Shown here: positions 1-9,781 of the stretch, one piece after another
Layout of the letters: each line of letters begins with the position of its first letter
How positions within the stretch are numbered: position 1 is the stretch's first letter
NCBI GenBank assembly: GCA_964649415.1
Contig: CAZYSK010000008.1
Location: 1 to 64,000, forward strand
Source of the DNA: CAZYSK01 sp964649415
GTDB taxonomy: Bacteria; Chloroflexota; Anaerolineae; B4-G1
Direction of reading: 5' to 3'
DNA length: 64,000 bases
Notes under the pieces: model-generated
What the model was told of the DNA's origin: nothing
The model's input: only the letters and a program-made list of their open reading frames with translations
Database searches by the model: none
Made by a program: the position numbers and the translations under genes

Positions 1-180
1 TACTGCAATATGAGGGTATTATACCATAATACGAAGTTGTTTTTGAACCATTACTATGAATTGCGGGGGGTGGAACGTACGGATTTGAGATCGGGAGCAA
101 AGACACGAACGCCTGCCAGTCTACCACATGGGCCGGGCGAGCGCAAGGGGGCGCGCAACTCCGCGCGCCCGTTCGCGTAT

Positions 181-250
181 AGGAAGTTGGAGATTGGAAG
201 TTGGAAGCTGGAGGCTGGAGGCTAGAGGTTGGAAGTTGGAGGTTGGAGGA
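181..250. repeat. GGAGGTTGGA-type G-rich minisatellite
   Basis: About seven degenerate copies of a GGA(A/G)(G/C)(T/C)TGGA unit. The same family recurs at 5643-5703, 17052-17118 and 23790-24000. Upstream of it (1-180) I see only an A/T-rich patch near 15-60 and no supportable gene. Confidence 0.8.
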
Positions 251-272
251 GCGCATAGCTAGGAGGTGTGTT

Positions 273-1268
273 GTGTCAGAGAGCCAAGAGCGTGAACTAG
301 AGTGGGAATCGGAGGAAGTGCCCCAGAGGCGGAAACGCCGCGTGCCCTCCTTCTTCTGGCCGTTGGTGCTCATCGGCGCGGGCGTCCTGCTGCTGCTGGC
401 GAACCTGGGCTACGTGCCCTGGCAGTCGTGGAACGCGCTGTGGCGGCTGTGGCCGGTGTTGTTGATCGCGCTGGGTATCGACGTGTTGATCGGCCGCCGC
501 TCAATGCTCGGCGCCATCGTCAGCGGGCTGCTGATCCTGGCGCTGATCGCGGGGGCGGTGGCGCTGGTGGTGTTCGCGCCCAACATCCCGGCGCTTTCCA
601 GCCTGACGCAGGCTTCCGAATGGCAAACCGAGCACGTGGAGCATCCGCTGGCAAGCACGGAGCGCGCCTCGATTCACGTGGACTGGACCAGCGCGCCGGG
701 CTACCTGAGCGCACTGAGCGATTCGAGCAACCTCATCGAGGGCGACGTCACCTATCGCGGCCAATTGATCTTCGACGTGGACGCACACGGCGCTCAGACC
801 GACGTGCTGTTGGACAGCCAGTACTCCGGCCCCTGGTTTGGGCCGCCCGACTTCCTTCAGGGACTGGATGCCCGGTGGGACGTCATGCTCAGCCCCGACG
901 TGGCGATAGACCTCACGCTGGACAGCGGCTCCGGGTCCTGCGACTTCGACCTGAGCGACCTTCAGATCGGCTACCTGTTCCTCGATAGCGGCTCCGGGTC
1001 CATTGACCTGGCGCTGCCGCCGGACAGCACCTTCAACGCGCGCATCGACAGCGGCTCTGGGTCGCTGGACATCACGCTACCCAGGGGCGTGGGCGCGCGG
1101 GTGGTGGTCGACTCGGGCAGCGGCTCCTTCCGCCCTGACGAGCGGTTCCGGCTGGTGGAGGGCCGGCCCAACGACGACGGCGTGTGGGAGACGGAGGATT
1201 ACGACGCCGCCGACCACGTGATTGACCTGGAGATTGACCAGGGATCGGGTTCCATTCGCATCGACTGA
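273..1268 (+). CDS. LiaF-like membrane protein with DSGSGS beta-repeats
   Basis: The GTG start is chosen because AGGAGG lies 6 nt upstream (261-266); it gives 331 residues. A charged N-terminus is followed by three to four hydrophobic segments (about residues 25-105) that resemble the DUF5668/LiaF N-terminal membrane region. The extracytoplasmic C-terminal half carries five spaced repeats of the form (L/I/V)DSGSGS, as in DUF4097-type beta-helix domains. Family knowledge suggests an envelope-stress or cell-surface role, but no substrate can be named. The first ten codons and the upstream minisatellite match the 5' end of the glycyl radical enzyme gene at 5745. A strong terminator follows, so the gene is probably monocistronic. 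Confidence 0.8.
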   Translation: MSESQERELEWESEEVPQRRKRRVPSFFWPLVLIGAGVLLLLANLGYVPWQSWNALWRLWPVLLIALGIDVLIGRRSMLGAIVSGLLILALIAGAVALVVFAPNIPALSSLTQASEWQTEHVEHPLASTERASIHVDWTSAPGYLSALSDSSNLIEGDVTYRGQLIFDVDAHGAQTDVLLDSQYSGPWFGPPDFLQGLDARWDVMLSPDVAIDLTLDSGSGSCDFDLSDLQIGYLFLDSGSGSIDLALPPDSTFNARIDSGSGSLDITLPRGVGARVVVDSGSGSFRPDERFRLVEGRPNDDGVWETEDYDAADHVIDLEIDQGSGSIRID

Positions 1269-1288
1269 GAAGACGGCACCCCGGCAAC

Positions 1289-1335
1289 GAAACCAGGTTT
1301 TTGGCGATGAGCCATCGCATGGAAAACCTGGTTTC
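1289..1335. repeat. AAACCAGGTTTT inverted repeat, copy 1
   Basis: GAAACCAGGTTTT (1289-1301) pairs perfectly with AAAACCTGGTTTC (1323-1335). A second small hairpin, GCGATG-AGC-CATCGC, lies in the loop. Sister copies are at 16174-16207 and 22850-22883. Confidence 0.85.
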
Positions 1336-1359
1336 TGGGCCGGCAGGCGACGGACACGA

Positions 1360-1392
1360 GGGCCGCGAGCAGATGCTCGCGGCCCTTGTTCT
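1360..1392 (+). terminator. Intrinsic terminator after the DSGSGS protein gene
   Basis: A perfect 12-bp stem, GGGCCGCGAGCA with TGCTCGCGGCCC, has a 2-nt loop and is followed by a T-rich run (TTGTTCT). It separates the first gene from the downstream operon. Confidence 0.85.
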
Positions 1393-1422
1393 ATGAGGTC
1401 GCCTTCCTAATCTCTAAGCATA

Positions 1423-1451
1423 TTGCCTGCTTTAGAATAGTCGACTATAAT
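1423..1451 (+). promoter_or_regulatory. Sigma70-type promoter of the GRE operon
   Basis: TTGCCT (1423-1428), a 17-nt spacer and a consensus TATAAT (1446-1451) lie about 170 nt before the aldo/keto reductase start. The leader between them (1458-1624) has no obvious riboswitch fold; I could not assign anything else to it. Confidence 0.7.
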
Positions 1452-1624
1452 GTCTCAGCAGCCCTTTCGCGATTCGCTCAAGGACCGGGAAGTCACTGTC
1501 AGCAAACTCGAGACGGCAGTTCGCCGACAGTACGTTCGCGGGGCTCACCAGAAGCTTCGTCGAGCACAGTTGGACGTGAAGTCAATCCACTCAGAACACG
1601 CGAATTGAGACAGGAGGTCACATC

Positions 1625-2604
1625 ATGGACATGCAGTACGGCAGTCTGCCCGGCATTGACAAGCCAATCTCCCGGCTGGTCCAGGGCACCGTCATGATTG
1701 GCACCGACCATTTGGAGCAGAGCTTCAAGTTGCTGGACGACGTGTTTGCTCTGGGCTGTAACATCTTCGATACCGGCCACCTGTATGGAAATGGCGATTG
1801 TGAGCGCGCGCTGGGGCAATGGATCGAAGCGCGAGGGCTGCGGGACGAACTGGTCGTCTTCACCAAGGGCGCGCATTTCAACGCCGACCGAAACCGCGTC
1901 ACGCCATTTGATATCACGTCCGATCTCTTTGACTCGCTGGCACGCCTCAGAACGGACAGGATCGACCTGTACATGCTTCACCGCGACGACCCGACGGTAG
2001 CCGTGGGGCCGATTGTTGAGGTGCTGAACGAACACAAAGAGGCAGGCCGCATCTGCGCCTTTGGCGGCTCCAACTGGACGCACGAGCGCATTCAGGAGGC
2101 CAATGCATACGCCGAGGCCCACAATCTGACCCCATTTGTCTCCAGCAGCCCTCAGTTCAGCCTGGCGGAACAGGTCAACGAGCCTTGGCCGGACTGTGTC
2201 AGCATCAGCGGCCCGACGGGAGAGACAGCCCGTGTCTGGTACCAGGAGACAGGGATGGCGCTGTTCACGTGGTCCAGTCTCGCGGGAGGGTTCTTCTCGG
2301 GGCGCTTCACCCGCGACAACCTCGATTCGTTCACGGCCGACCTCGACGTGCGCTGCGTGAATGCATACTGCCACGAGGACAATTTCCGGCGCTTCGATCG
2401 CGCTATGCAGTTGGCCGAGAAGAAGGGTCTTTCAATGCCCCAGATCGCCCTGGCATACGTGATGAATCAGCCGCTGAATATCTTTGCGCTGGTTGGCTGT
2501 GCCAACGGGGACGAGTTTGCAGCCAACCTCGCGGCGCTGGAGCTGCAGGTGACGCCCGAAGAGATGGCGTGGTTAGATCTGGGACAAGACGAGGTGCCGG
2601 CCTG

Positions 2605-2605
<1 letters not shown>
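1625..2605 (+). CDS. Aldo/keto reductase
   Basis: A 326-residue cytosolic NAD(P)H-dependent oxidoreductase of the AKR superfamily. The catalytic tetrad can be read as D49, Y54 (in FDTGHLYG), K81 (FTKGAH) and H119 (LHRDD), so the enzyme should be active. AGGAGG sits 7 nt before the ATG. The stop codon overlaps the next ATG (TGATG), so it is translationally coupled to the Gfo/Idh/MocA dehydrogenase. It is the first gene after the promoter. Context suggests oxidation or reduction of a sugar, inositol or sugar acid feeding the downstream glycyl radical enzyme; the substrate cannot be read from sequence. Confidence 0.9.
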
Positions 2606-3595
<990 letters not shown>

Positions 3596-3597
<2 letters not shown>

Positions 3598-3647
3598 ACC
3601 CTAAAGGTGCGGATTGTTCCAATCCGTTCGGAAGACCTTTAGGGTCT
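3596..3647. repeat. AGACCCTAAAGGT inverted repeat with nested palindrome
   Basis: Perfect 13-bp arms (3596-3608 and 3635-3647) enclose CGGATTG-TTC-CAATCCG (3610-3626). The outer arms recur at 15017-15050. The inner palindrome recurs near 8463 and, as CGGATCGTTCCGATCCG, inside the TPR gene near 9939. It overlaps the Gfo/Idh/MocA stop codon and could act as an attenuator or mRNA stabiliser between the two halves of the operon. Confidence 0.85.
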
Positions 3648-3663
3648 GGAACAGCTAGTAGCG

Positions 3664-5649
3664 ATGAAACCGTACGCCATCGGCATAGACATAGGCGGAA
3701 CAAAGATCGCCGCCGGCGTGCTGGATCGGGATATGAACGTCCTGTCGGTGTGCATGACCAAAGAGCACGCCGGCCAGTTGCCGGCGCAGGTTGTGGACGC
3801 CGTCGAAAAGGTCTACTGGGCGGCGCTGGAGAAGGCGGCGGTGTCGCCTGACCAGCTTGCAGGCGTGGGGCTGGGCTTTGGTGGGCACACGCACGGGCAC
3901 GAGGGTGTCGTCCTCACCAGCTCCAACATGCCTGACTGGGACAACATGCCCCTGCGGGACGTGGTGGCGAGGCGGCTGGACCAGTTCGTGTTGCTGGACA
4001 ACGACGCGAACCTGGGCGCGCTGGCCGAACACCGGTATGGGGCCGGGAGTGGCTCCACGGATATGGCCTACGTGACCTTCAGCACCGGCGTGGGCATGGG
4101 CATCATCGTCGATGGCAAGCTGTACCAGGGAACCACCGGCACGGCCGGCGAGGTGGGGCACACGGTGATCGTGGCGGATGGCCGGCGCTGCAGTTGTGGC
4201 AAGCGCGGCTGCCTGATGGCGTATGCCTGCGGCATCGCCCTGCGAAACCGGGCCTGGGAACGCATCCAGGCTGGCGAGGAGACGGCCCTGCGCGACCTGG
4301 TGTGGGACGATCCGCAGCTCATCAGCGGCGAGCTGATCTGCGAGATCGCCATGCAGGGCGACCCGGTGGCTCAGGATCTGATCATCTCGACCGGGCGGTA
4401 TCTGGGCATCGGCCTGTCCACGATTGTGCAGGTGCTCAATCCGGACGTGATCGTCATCGGCGGCGGGCTGACCCAGATCGGCTCGATGCTCCTTGATCCA
4501 TGCATGGAGTCGCTGCGCCAGAACGTGCACCCCGTGCTGTGGGGTGCCGGGCGCATCGTCATGGGCCAGTTCCAACAGAACGTGAGCGTCATCGGCGGCG
4601 CGGCGATGATATTCAGCGAGACGGAGAGCGCCGAGGAGATCCACAGTCGTATCCCGTACGTCGCTCCCACGCCGCTGGATGAGATCGCGCCTGCCCCAGA
4701 GGCCAAGACCCTCTCCACGGCAGAGCGAGAGGTGCTGGAGCGGGTGGAGGGGACGGTGTTCGATATCCAGCGCTACTCGCTGCACGACGGGCCAGGGCTG
4801 CGCACCAGCGTGTTTCTCAAGGGTTGCCCGCTGCGCTGCGGCTGGTGCTCCAACCCGGAGGCACAGCGGTTCGCGCCGGAGTTGGTGATGTTCGCCACAA
4901 ACTGCCTGGCCTGTGGGGCCTGTGTCGAGGTGTGCGACGCTGGCGGACGGACGTTGGTGGACAGCCGGCTGGTGTGGGAGCGGGGCGTGTGCACGTCCTG
5001 CGGCGCGTGCGTGCGGGCCTGCCCGGCGGGGGCAACAACCTGGAGTGGCCAGCGGTGGACGGCCGGCGACGTGATCAGGGAGACGTTGCGCGACGTCCCG
5101 TTCTACGAGGACGGCGGAGGCCTGACGCTCACCGGCGGCGAGCCGACGGCACAGCCTATGTTTGCCGAGGCGATCCTGCGCCTGGTCAAGGCGGAGTACG
5201 TAAGCACTGCCATCGAAACCACGGGCAACGCGCCGTGGGAGGTGCTGGGGAACATGCTGCCCTACGTGGACCTGTGGCTCTACGACGTGAAACACATGGA
5301 CAGCAAGACTCACCGGGACTGCACCGGCCTGGGCAACGAGCTCATCCTGTCGAACCTGCGAAGGCTAGCCAGTCTCGGGGCGCCTATCGAGGTGCGGATG
5401 CCGTTGATCCCCGGCTTCAACATGACGGAGGAAAACGTCCGCCAAACGGCCGAATTCGTGGCGGGATTGGGCGACGCCGTGCGCTCGGTGGACCTGTTGC
5501 CCTACCACACGCTGGGGCGGTCCAAATACGAAGCGCTGGGGCGCGGCTATCTGTGGGAGGGTCACGATCCACCCACAGGCACCGAGGTGCAAGCGGTGGC
5601 CGAACTCATTCGGTCCTATGGGCTCAGGGTGCAGGTGCTTGAAACATAG
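3664..5649 (+). CDS. ROK sugar kinase fused to glycyl-radical-enzyme activase
   Basis: One uninterrupted 661-residue frame. Residues 1-320 are a ROK kinase: phosphate loop DIGGTK (9-14), catalytic D114 in LDNDAN, GEVGH (162-166), and zinc ligands H166, C176, C178, C183. The usual Glu after GCL is Met185. A proline-rich linker (about 330-355) leads to a complete radical-SAM activase (358-661): C388-x3-C392-x2-C395 for the SAM cluster, two ferredoxin-type clusters (C414, C417, C420, C424 and C443, C446, C449, C453), and GGEP at 491-494. The activase half has the length and KGCPLRC-WCSNPE form of activases of eliminase-type GREs, and the GRE gene lies directly downstream. By family knowledge the activase makes the glycyl radical from SAM. 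The ROK half may phosphorylate a pathway sugar or gate activation. I know of no described fusion of this kind. Confidence 0.93.
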   Translation: MKPYAIGIDIGGTKIAAGVLDRDMNVLSVCMTKEHAGQLPAQVVDAVEKVYWAALEKAAVSPDQLAGVGLGFGGHTHGHEGVVLTSSNMPDWDNMPLRDVVARRLDQFVLLDNDANLGALAEHRYGAGSGSTDMAYVTFSTGVGMGIIVDGKLYQGTTGTAGEVGHTVIVADGRRCSCGKRGCLMAYACGIALRNRAWERIQAGEETALRDLVWDDPQLISGELICEIAMQGDPVAQDLIISTGRYLGIGLSTIVQVLNPDVIVIGGGLTQIGSMLLDPCMESLRQNVHPVLWGAGRIVMGQFQQNVSVIGGAAMIFSETESAEEIHSRIPYVAPTPLDEIAPAPEAKTLSTAEREVLERVEGTVFDIQRYSLHDGPGLRTSVFLKGCPLRCGWCSNPEAQRFAPELVMFATNCLACGACVEVCDAGGRTLVDSRLVWERGVCTSCGACVRACPAGATTWSGQRWTAGDVIRETLRDVPFYEDGGGLTLTGGEPTAQPMFAEAILRLVKAEYVSTAIETTGNAPWEVLGNMLPYVDLWLYDVKHMDSKTHRDCTGLGNELILSNLRRLASLGAPIEVRMPLIPGFNMTEENVRQTAEFVAGLGDAVRSVDLLPYHTLGRSKYEALGRGYLWEGHDPPTGTEVQAVAELIRSYGLRVQVLET

Positions 5650-5703
5650 GAGGTTGGAGGTTGGAGGTTGGACGTTGGAGGTTAGAGGTTGGAAGTTGGA
5701 GGA
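5643..5703. repeat. GGAGGTTGGA minisatellite before the GRE gene
   Basis: Seven near-copies of GGAGGTTGGA directly after the fusion stop codon. Together with the following about 70 nt they resemble the block at 181-312. Confidence 0.85.
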
Positions 5704-5744
5704 ACGGATAGTGAGGCGGCGTGGTCGGACAGATGAGGTACGAT

Positions 5745-8273
5745 ATGGCAGAGACCCAGGAGCGTGAACTAGAGCGGGGGAAGGGGGACGGCCGATCTGG
5801 CCCACATAGTGCCAGACCGGGGTCCGGAACGCGGGCCGGTTCGACCGAGCGGGTGCGTCGCCTGCGCGAGCGATTGCTGGACACCACGCCATCGCTGTGC
5901 GCCGAACGTGGCCTGCTGATCACAGAAGCCTACGAGAAGCACGCAGCCGACCCGCCGGTGTTGCGGCGGGCCAAGGCGCTGGCCCACGTGCTGGACCACA
6001 TGACCATCATGATCGACGACGGGGAGATCATCGTGGGCAATCAGGCCAGCGCGCCGCGGGCGGCTCCTCTATTCCCCGAATACGCAGTGGACTTCCTGGC
6101 GGATGAGATTGACGAGTTTCCAAGGCGTCGGGCCGACGTGTATAACGTCAGCCCGGAGGTCAAGGAGGCCGCCCTCAATATCATCGCTCCTCGCTGGCGC
6201 GGCCGGACGCTATACAGCCGAGCGACAGCCATCATGCCCGATGAAGTGCGCCAGGCACAGGAGATCGGCGTCATCTCTGGCCGGGGAAACGTCACCTCGG
6301 GGGATGGCCACATCATCGTGAACATCCCCAAGGTGCTCGAGAAGGGCCTTGAGGCCATCGTCGCCAAGGCTCAGGCCGGACTGGACAGCCTTTCACCCTA
6401 CGAGGCCAGCGAGTTTGGGAAACGGGCCTTCCTACAAGGGGCAATCATCGCGCTGGAGGCGGCGATGCGCTTCGCCAACCGGTACGCCGACGAGGCCGAG
6501 CGACAGGCGGAACGGCACTCCGGCGGACCTGGGCGTGGAGACCACGCCCCTGCTGCGAACGGCTCGACGGGCGCGGAGCGCAGGGCGGAGCTTCTGAGGA
6601 TAGCGGAAGTCTGCCGCCAGGTGCCGGCCCGACCGGCGCGCAACTTCCAGGAGGCGGTGCAGGCAGCCTGGTTCGTGCACCTCATCAGCCAGATCGAGAG
6701 CAACGGCCACTCTTTCTCCATGGGTCGTCTAGATCAGTATACTTACCCCTATTACAAGGCCGACCTGGAGGCGGGCTGCATCACTCACGATCAGGCGCTG
6801 GAGATGCTGGAGCTGTTGTGGCTCAAGCTCTTCTCCGTGATCAAGGTGCGGCCCTGGAGCCACACCCGCTTCGGCATCGGCTACCCCACGTACCAGAACG
6901 TGACCATCGGCGGACAGACGCCGGATGGCCAAGACGCGACGAACGACATATCTACCATGGTGCTGGAGACGATCCGTGAGACCCGGCTAACCCAGCCCAA
7001 CGTCTCGGCCCGGATCCACGCGGGCACGCCCGATCGGTTCCTCATGGACTGCGCCAGGACCATCAAGATGGGCTTTGGTATGCCGGCGATGAAGAACGAC
7101 GAGATCATCATCCCGGCCCTGCTGGAGAAGGGCGTGCGACCTGAGGACGCCTACAACTATGCCATCGTGGGTTGCATCGAGGCGGCGGTGCCGGGCAAGT
7201 GGGGCTATCGCAACACGGGCATGTCTTTCCTCAACCTGCTCAAGGTCCTGGAGCTGACGCTTAACGACGGCGCCGACCCGGCCACCGGCGTGCAACTTGC
7301 GCCTGGGCGGGGCGACCTGACCAGCTTCGACTCGATCGAGGAGTTGTATGCAGCGTATCAAGAGCAGCTCAGGCTCTACACCCGGATCAGCATCCAGATG
7401 GACACGGTGGCCGATACCTGCCTGGAGCAAATGGTACCGGACGCTTTCTGCTCGGCCTTGGTGGACGACTGCATCGCGCGAGGCAAGACGATCAAGGAGG
7501 GGGGCGCGGTCTACGACGTGATCAGCGGCTTGCAGTCGGGCGTCAGCAACGTAGCCAACAGTTTCATGGCGCTCAAGACGACGCTTTTCGACGAGCAGAC
7601 GCTGACGGCGGAGCAGGTGGTAGAGGCGCTGGCGGCCAACTTTGAGAACACGGGCGGGGAGGTGGTGCGCCAGCGGCTGCTGCACGCCCACAAGTATGGC
7701 AACGACATAGACGAAGTGGACGCGATCGCGGTCCGGGTGATGAACGACTACCTGGCAGAGGCGGACAAGTATCACAACACGCGCTATGGCCGTGGCCCAA
7801 TCGGCGGCGGATACGCCGGCTCCACGTCCAACATCTCGGCCAACGTGCCACTGGGGTCCAGCGTGGGCGCTACACCGGATGGGCGCAAGGCGGGTGAGCC
7901 CATCAACGAGGGGGTGTCGCCCGTGCACGGGACAGACACAGGCGGCCCGACCAAGGTGCTGCGTTCAGCAACCAAGCTGCCAACGATCAAGAGTATCGCC
8001 CAGTTGCTCAACCTGCGGCTCTCGCCCACGACGCTGGCCACGGAGGAGGGCCTGCGACGCCTGGTGACGCTGGTGAAGGGTTTTCGCAACCTCAAGGCCT
8101 GGCACATCCAGTTCAACACGGTGGACACGGAGACGCTGCTGGACGCGCAGAAGCACCCGGAGCAGTACCGCGACCTGGTCGTGCGGGTGGCGGGGTACAG
8201 CGCGCTGTTCGTCACGCTGGACAAGGCCACGCAGGATGACATCATCTGCCGCACGGTGCACGAGCTAGGTTAG
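5745..8273 (+). CDS. Glycyl radical enzyme (PFL2/eliminase clade)
   Basis: A member of the pyruvate formate-lyase-like GRE superfamily, 842 residues from the ATG at 5745 (GAGGT 5 nt upstream); GTG 5721 and ATG 5733 are alternatives. The active site reads VGCIE: thiyl Cys477 with Glu479 two residues on. This C-x-E pattern is found in diol, choline, glycerol and hydroxyproline enzymes, whereas PFL itself has adjacent cysteines. The glycyl radical loop RVAGYS has Gly817 near the C-terminus. It is therefore probably a dehydratase or C-X lyase, not formate acetyltransferase. It needs anoxia and the upstream activase. Oddities are a charged N-terminal extension of about 40 residues and a low-complexity stretch near residue 255-285 that contains an 8-bp-arm palindrome. 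Substrate unknown; sugar-derived diols are an inference from neighbours. Confidence 0.92.
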   Translation: MAETQERELERGKGDGRSGPHSARPGSGTRAGSTERVRRLRERLLDTTPSLCAERGLLITEAYEKHAADPPVLRRAKALAHVLDHMTIMIDDGEIIVGNQASAPRAAPLFPEYAVDFLADEIDEFPRRRADVYNVSPEVKEAALNIIAPRWRGRTLYSRATAIMPDEVRQAQEIGVISGRGNVTSGDGHIIVNIPKVLEKGLEAIVAKAQAGLDSLSPYEASEFGKRAFLQGAIIALEAAMRFANRYADEAERQAERHSGGPGRGDHAPAANGSTGAERRAELLRIAEVCRQVPARPARNFQEAVQAAWFVHLISQIESNGHSFSMGRLDQYTYPYYKADLEAGCITHDQALEMLELLWLKLFSVIKVRPWSHTRFGIGYPTYQNVTIGGQTPDGQDATNDISTMVLETIRETRLTQPNVSARIHAGTPDRFLMDCARTIKMGFGMPAMKNDEIIIPALLEKGVRPEDAYNYAIVGCIEAAVPGKWGYRNTGMSFLNLLKVLELTLNDGADPATGVQLAPGRGDLTSFDSIEELYAAYQEQLRLYTRISIQMDTVADTCLEQMVPDAFCSALVDDCIARGKTIKEGGAVYDVISGLQSGVSNVANSFMALKTTLFDEQTLTAEQVVEALAANFENTGGEVVRQRLLHAHKYGNDIDEVDAIAVRVMNDYLAEADKYHNTRYGRGPIGGGYAGSTSNISANVPLGSSVGATPDGRKAGEPINEGVSPVHGTDTGGPTKVLRSATKLPTIKSIAQLLNLRLSPTTLATEEGLRRLVTLVKGFRNLKAWHIQFNTVDTETLLDAQKHPEQYRDLVVRVAGYSALFVTLDKATQDDIICRTVHELG
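6531..6549. repeat. GGGCGTGG-AGA-CCACGCCC palindrome inside the GRE gene
   Basis: Perfect 8-bp arms and a 3-nt loop. It has the same geometry as the intergenic copies at 56910-56928 and 59792-59810 (GGGCGCGG-3nt-CCGCGCCC). It is read in frame as part of a Gly/Pro/Ala-rich insertion. Confidence 0.75.
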
Positions 8274-8506
8274 CTGCGGGCGATGGATCTAGCCTTTCTT
8301 GATTCAGATTTGGAGGATGTCTGACGGACACGGGACTCAGGGGAGTCTCGGTATGAGTGGCACTAATGGCACGAGTGGCTCTGGTGGCACAGTGAAGCGA
8401 GGAAGGAAGACGGCACGGAACCGACACAGGCAGAGCCCGATAAATCGGGGCATCCGGTGGTGTGGATTGTCCCAATCCGTTGAGAGTTGCGAGGAGGTGA
8501 AGCACT
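8274..8506. other. Intergenic region between GRE and NTPase genes
   Basis: No gene is supportable. It contains degenerate GGCAC-AxTGGCACGAGTGG repeats (about 8350-8390) and the palindrome GGATTGTCCCAATCC near 8463, which matches the one at 3610. GAGGAGG at 8491-8497 is the ribosome site of the next gene. Confidence 0.5.
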
Positions 8507-9781
8507 GTGGAACTGCTGCGCAAAGCCGAAAACCTGACAGAGGCCTACGCCCTGCTCGATCCCAACTGCCCGCTGGACAACGAACGGTGGATGCGCTTCT
8601 ATGCCCGGCGGCCGGAGGAGGCCAGCCTCACGCACCTGCGGGACGCGCTGCAGATTGACCCCAGCGACGACGACAAGACGCTCTTTACCGGCCACCGGGG
8701 CAGCGGCAAGACCACCGAACTGGCCCAGTTGGAGCTTGCGTTGCGAGACACGCACACCGTCGTGCGCTTCAACGTCGAGAGCCTGCTCAACCTGGGCGAC
8801 GTGGACTACGCCGACCTGCTGGTCGTGTTGGGCCTGCAGGTGTTCCAGGCCGCCCGGCGCAGCGGCGTGAGGCTGGACAAGAACAAGCTCCACGACCTGC
8901 TGTTCTGGTACACCACGCGCGTCTTCGAGAAAGACGAACGGCGCAAGCTGGAAAGCGAGGCCGGTGGCGAGGTGGACGCGATCCTGGCCAAATTCAGCGT
9001 GAAGTTCACCACCGATGCCCCCCGGCGGGAGACCATCCGCTCCGAGGCCCGGGCCAACCTCTCGGACCTGCTGGAGCGGCTGAACAGCCTGTTGGAGGCC
9101 TTCCGGGACAAATCGGGCCGGCGCACGATGGTCATCGTGGACGGGCTGGACAAGATGTACGACCTGAAACAGGTGTGCGATCTGTTCTGCCAGGGCGCTA
9201 ACGCGCTGATGGAGCCCCGCTGCCGGGTCGTGTACTCGGTCCCCCTGTCGATCTACCACACGGACGACTTCCAACAGGTGCGCATGGCGTTCGATCGCAC
9301 CTTCTCGCTGCCCAACGTCAAGGCGGAGGAGCGGGACGGAACACCCTGCCGGGAGGGACAGGCGGCCCTGATGGAGATGCTAGACAACCGGCTGATGCCC
9401 GGGCTGCTGGCCCCCGAGGCGGTCGAGCGCCTGGTGGCGTTGTGCGGGGGCCTGCCCAAGGAGCTGATCGGGCTGGCCCGCGAGACCGCGCTCCGGGCGC
9501 GGCGGGTCTGCGGCGAGGGAGGCCCGGCCGAGGTCGAGGACGTGGAGCAGGCCGCCCGCCAGGTGCGCAACACCTACCGCAGCGCGCTCACAAGCGAGCA
9601 GTACAGCGAACTGTGGCGGCTGTACAGCGGCGGGCCGTTCGTCAACAGCCCGGTCGCCCGCAGCCTGCTGCACAACCTGAGCCTACTGGAATACAACGGC
9701 GACGGTGCGTGGTGGAGCATCCACCCCATCGTCCGTCCACTGCTGGAAGAACGGGCGGATGAGTTCGAGGATGCGGCGTAA
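8507..9781 (+). CDS. STAND/AAA+-like NTPase
   Basis: A 424-residue protein with a GTG start and GAGGAGG 9 nt upstream. It has a clear P-loop (GHRGSGKTT, residues 62-70) and a Walker B strand (TMVIVDGLDK, about 207-216). A conserved YSVPLSIY segment follows, and then a helical C-terminal region with winged-helix-like character. No membrane segment and no fused effector. The gene overlaps the next one by 11 nt, so the two are a unit. By analogy with NTPase/TPR pairs of Chloroflexota and cyanobacteria it could be a signalling switch; involvement in defence or in control of the neighbouring pathway is inference only. Confidence 0.82.
   Translation: MELLRKAENLTEAYALLDPNCPLDNERWMRFYARRPEEASLTHLRDALQIDPSDDDKTLFTGHRGSGKTTELAQLELALRDTHTVVRFNVESLLNLGDVDYADLLVVLGLQVFQAARRSGVRLDKNKLHDLLFWYTTRVFEKDERRKLESEAGGEVDAILAKFSVKFTTDAPRRETIRSEARANLSDLLERLNSLLEAFRDKSGRRTMVIVDGLDKMYDLKQVCDLFCQGANALMEPRCRVVYSVPLSIYHTDDFQQVRMAFDRTFSLPNVKAEERDGTPCREGQAALMEMLDNRLMPGLLAPEAVERLVALCGGLPKELIGLARETALRARRVCGEGGPAEVEDVEQAARQVRNTYRSALTSEQYSELWRLYSGGPFVNSPVARSLLHNLSLLEYNGDGAWWSIHPIVRPLLEERADEFEDAA

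Noticed and set aside
4700..4740. Separate start for the activase half of the fusion
   Set aside because: In-frame GTG codons exist near 4732, but none has a convincing ribosome site, and the frame is continuous from 3664.
3655..5313. Long open frame on the - strand opposite the ROK-activase fusion
   Set aside because: Arg/His/Pro/Gln-rich antisense frame with no domain, typical of GC-rich DNA; the + strand product has clear motifs.
5745..8273. Calling the GRE a pyruvate formate-lyase
   Set aside because: The active site is G-C-I-E with one Cys and a nearby Glu, not the double Cys of PFL, so an eliminase-type role is more likely.
8299..8658. Gly/Thr/Ser-rich small protein in the GRE-NTPase spacer
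   Set aside because: The low-complexity frame comes from a short degenerate repeat and runs into the NTPase gene in another frame; no ribosome site.
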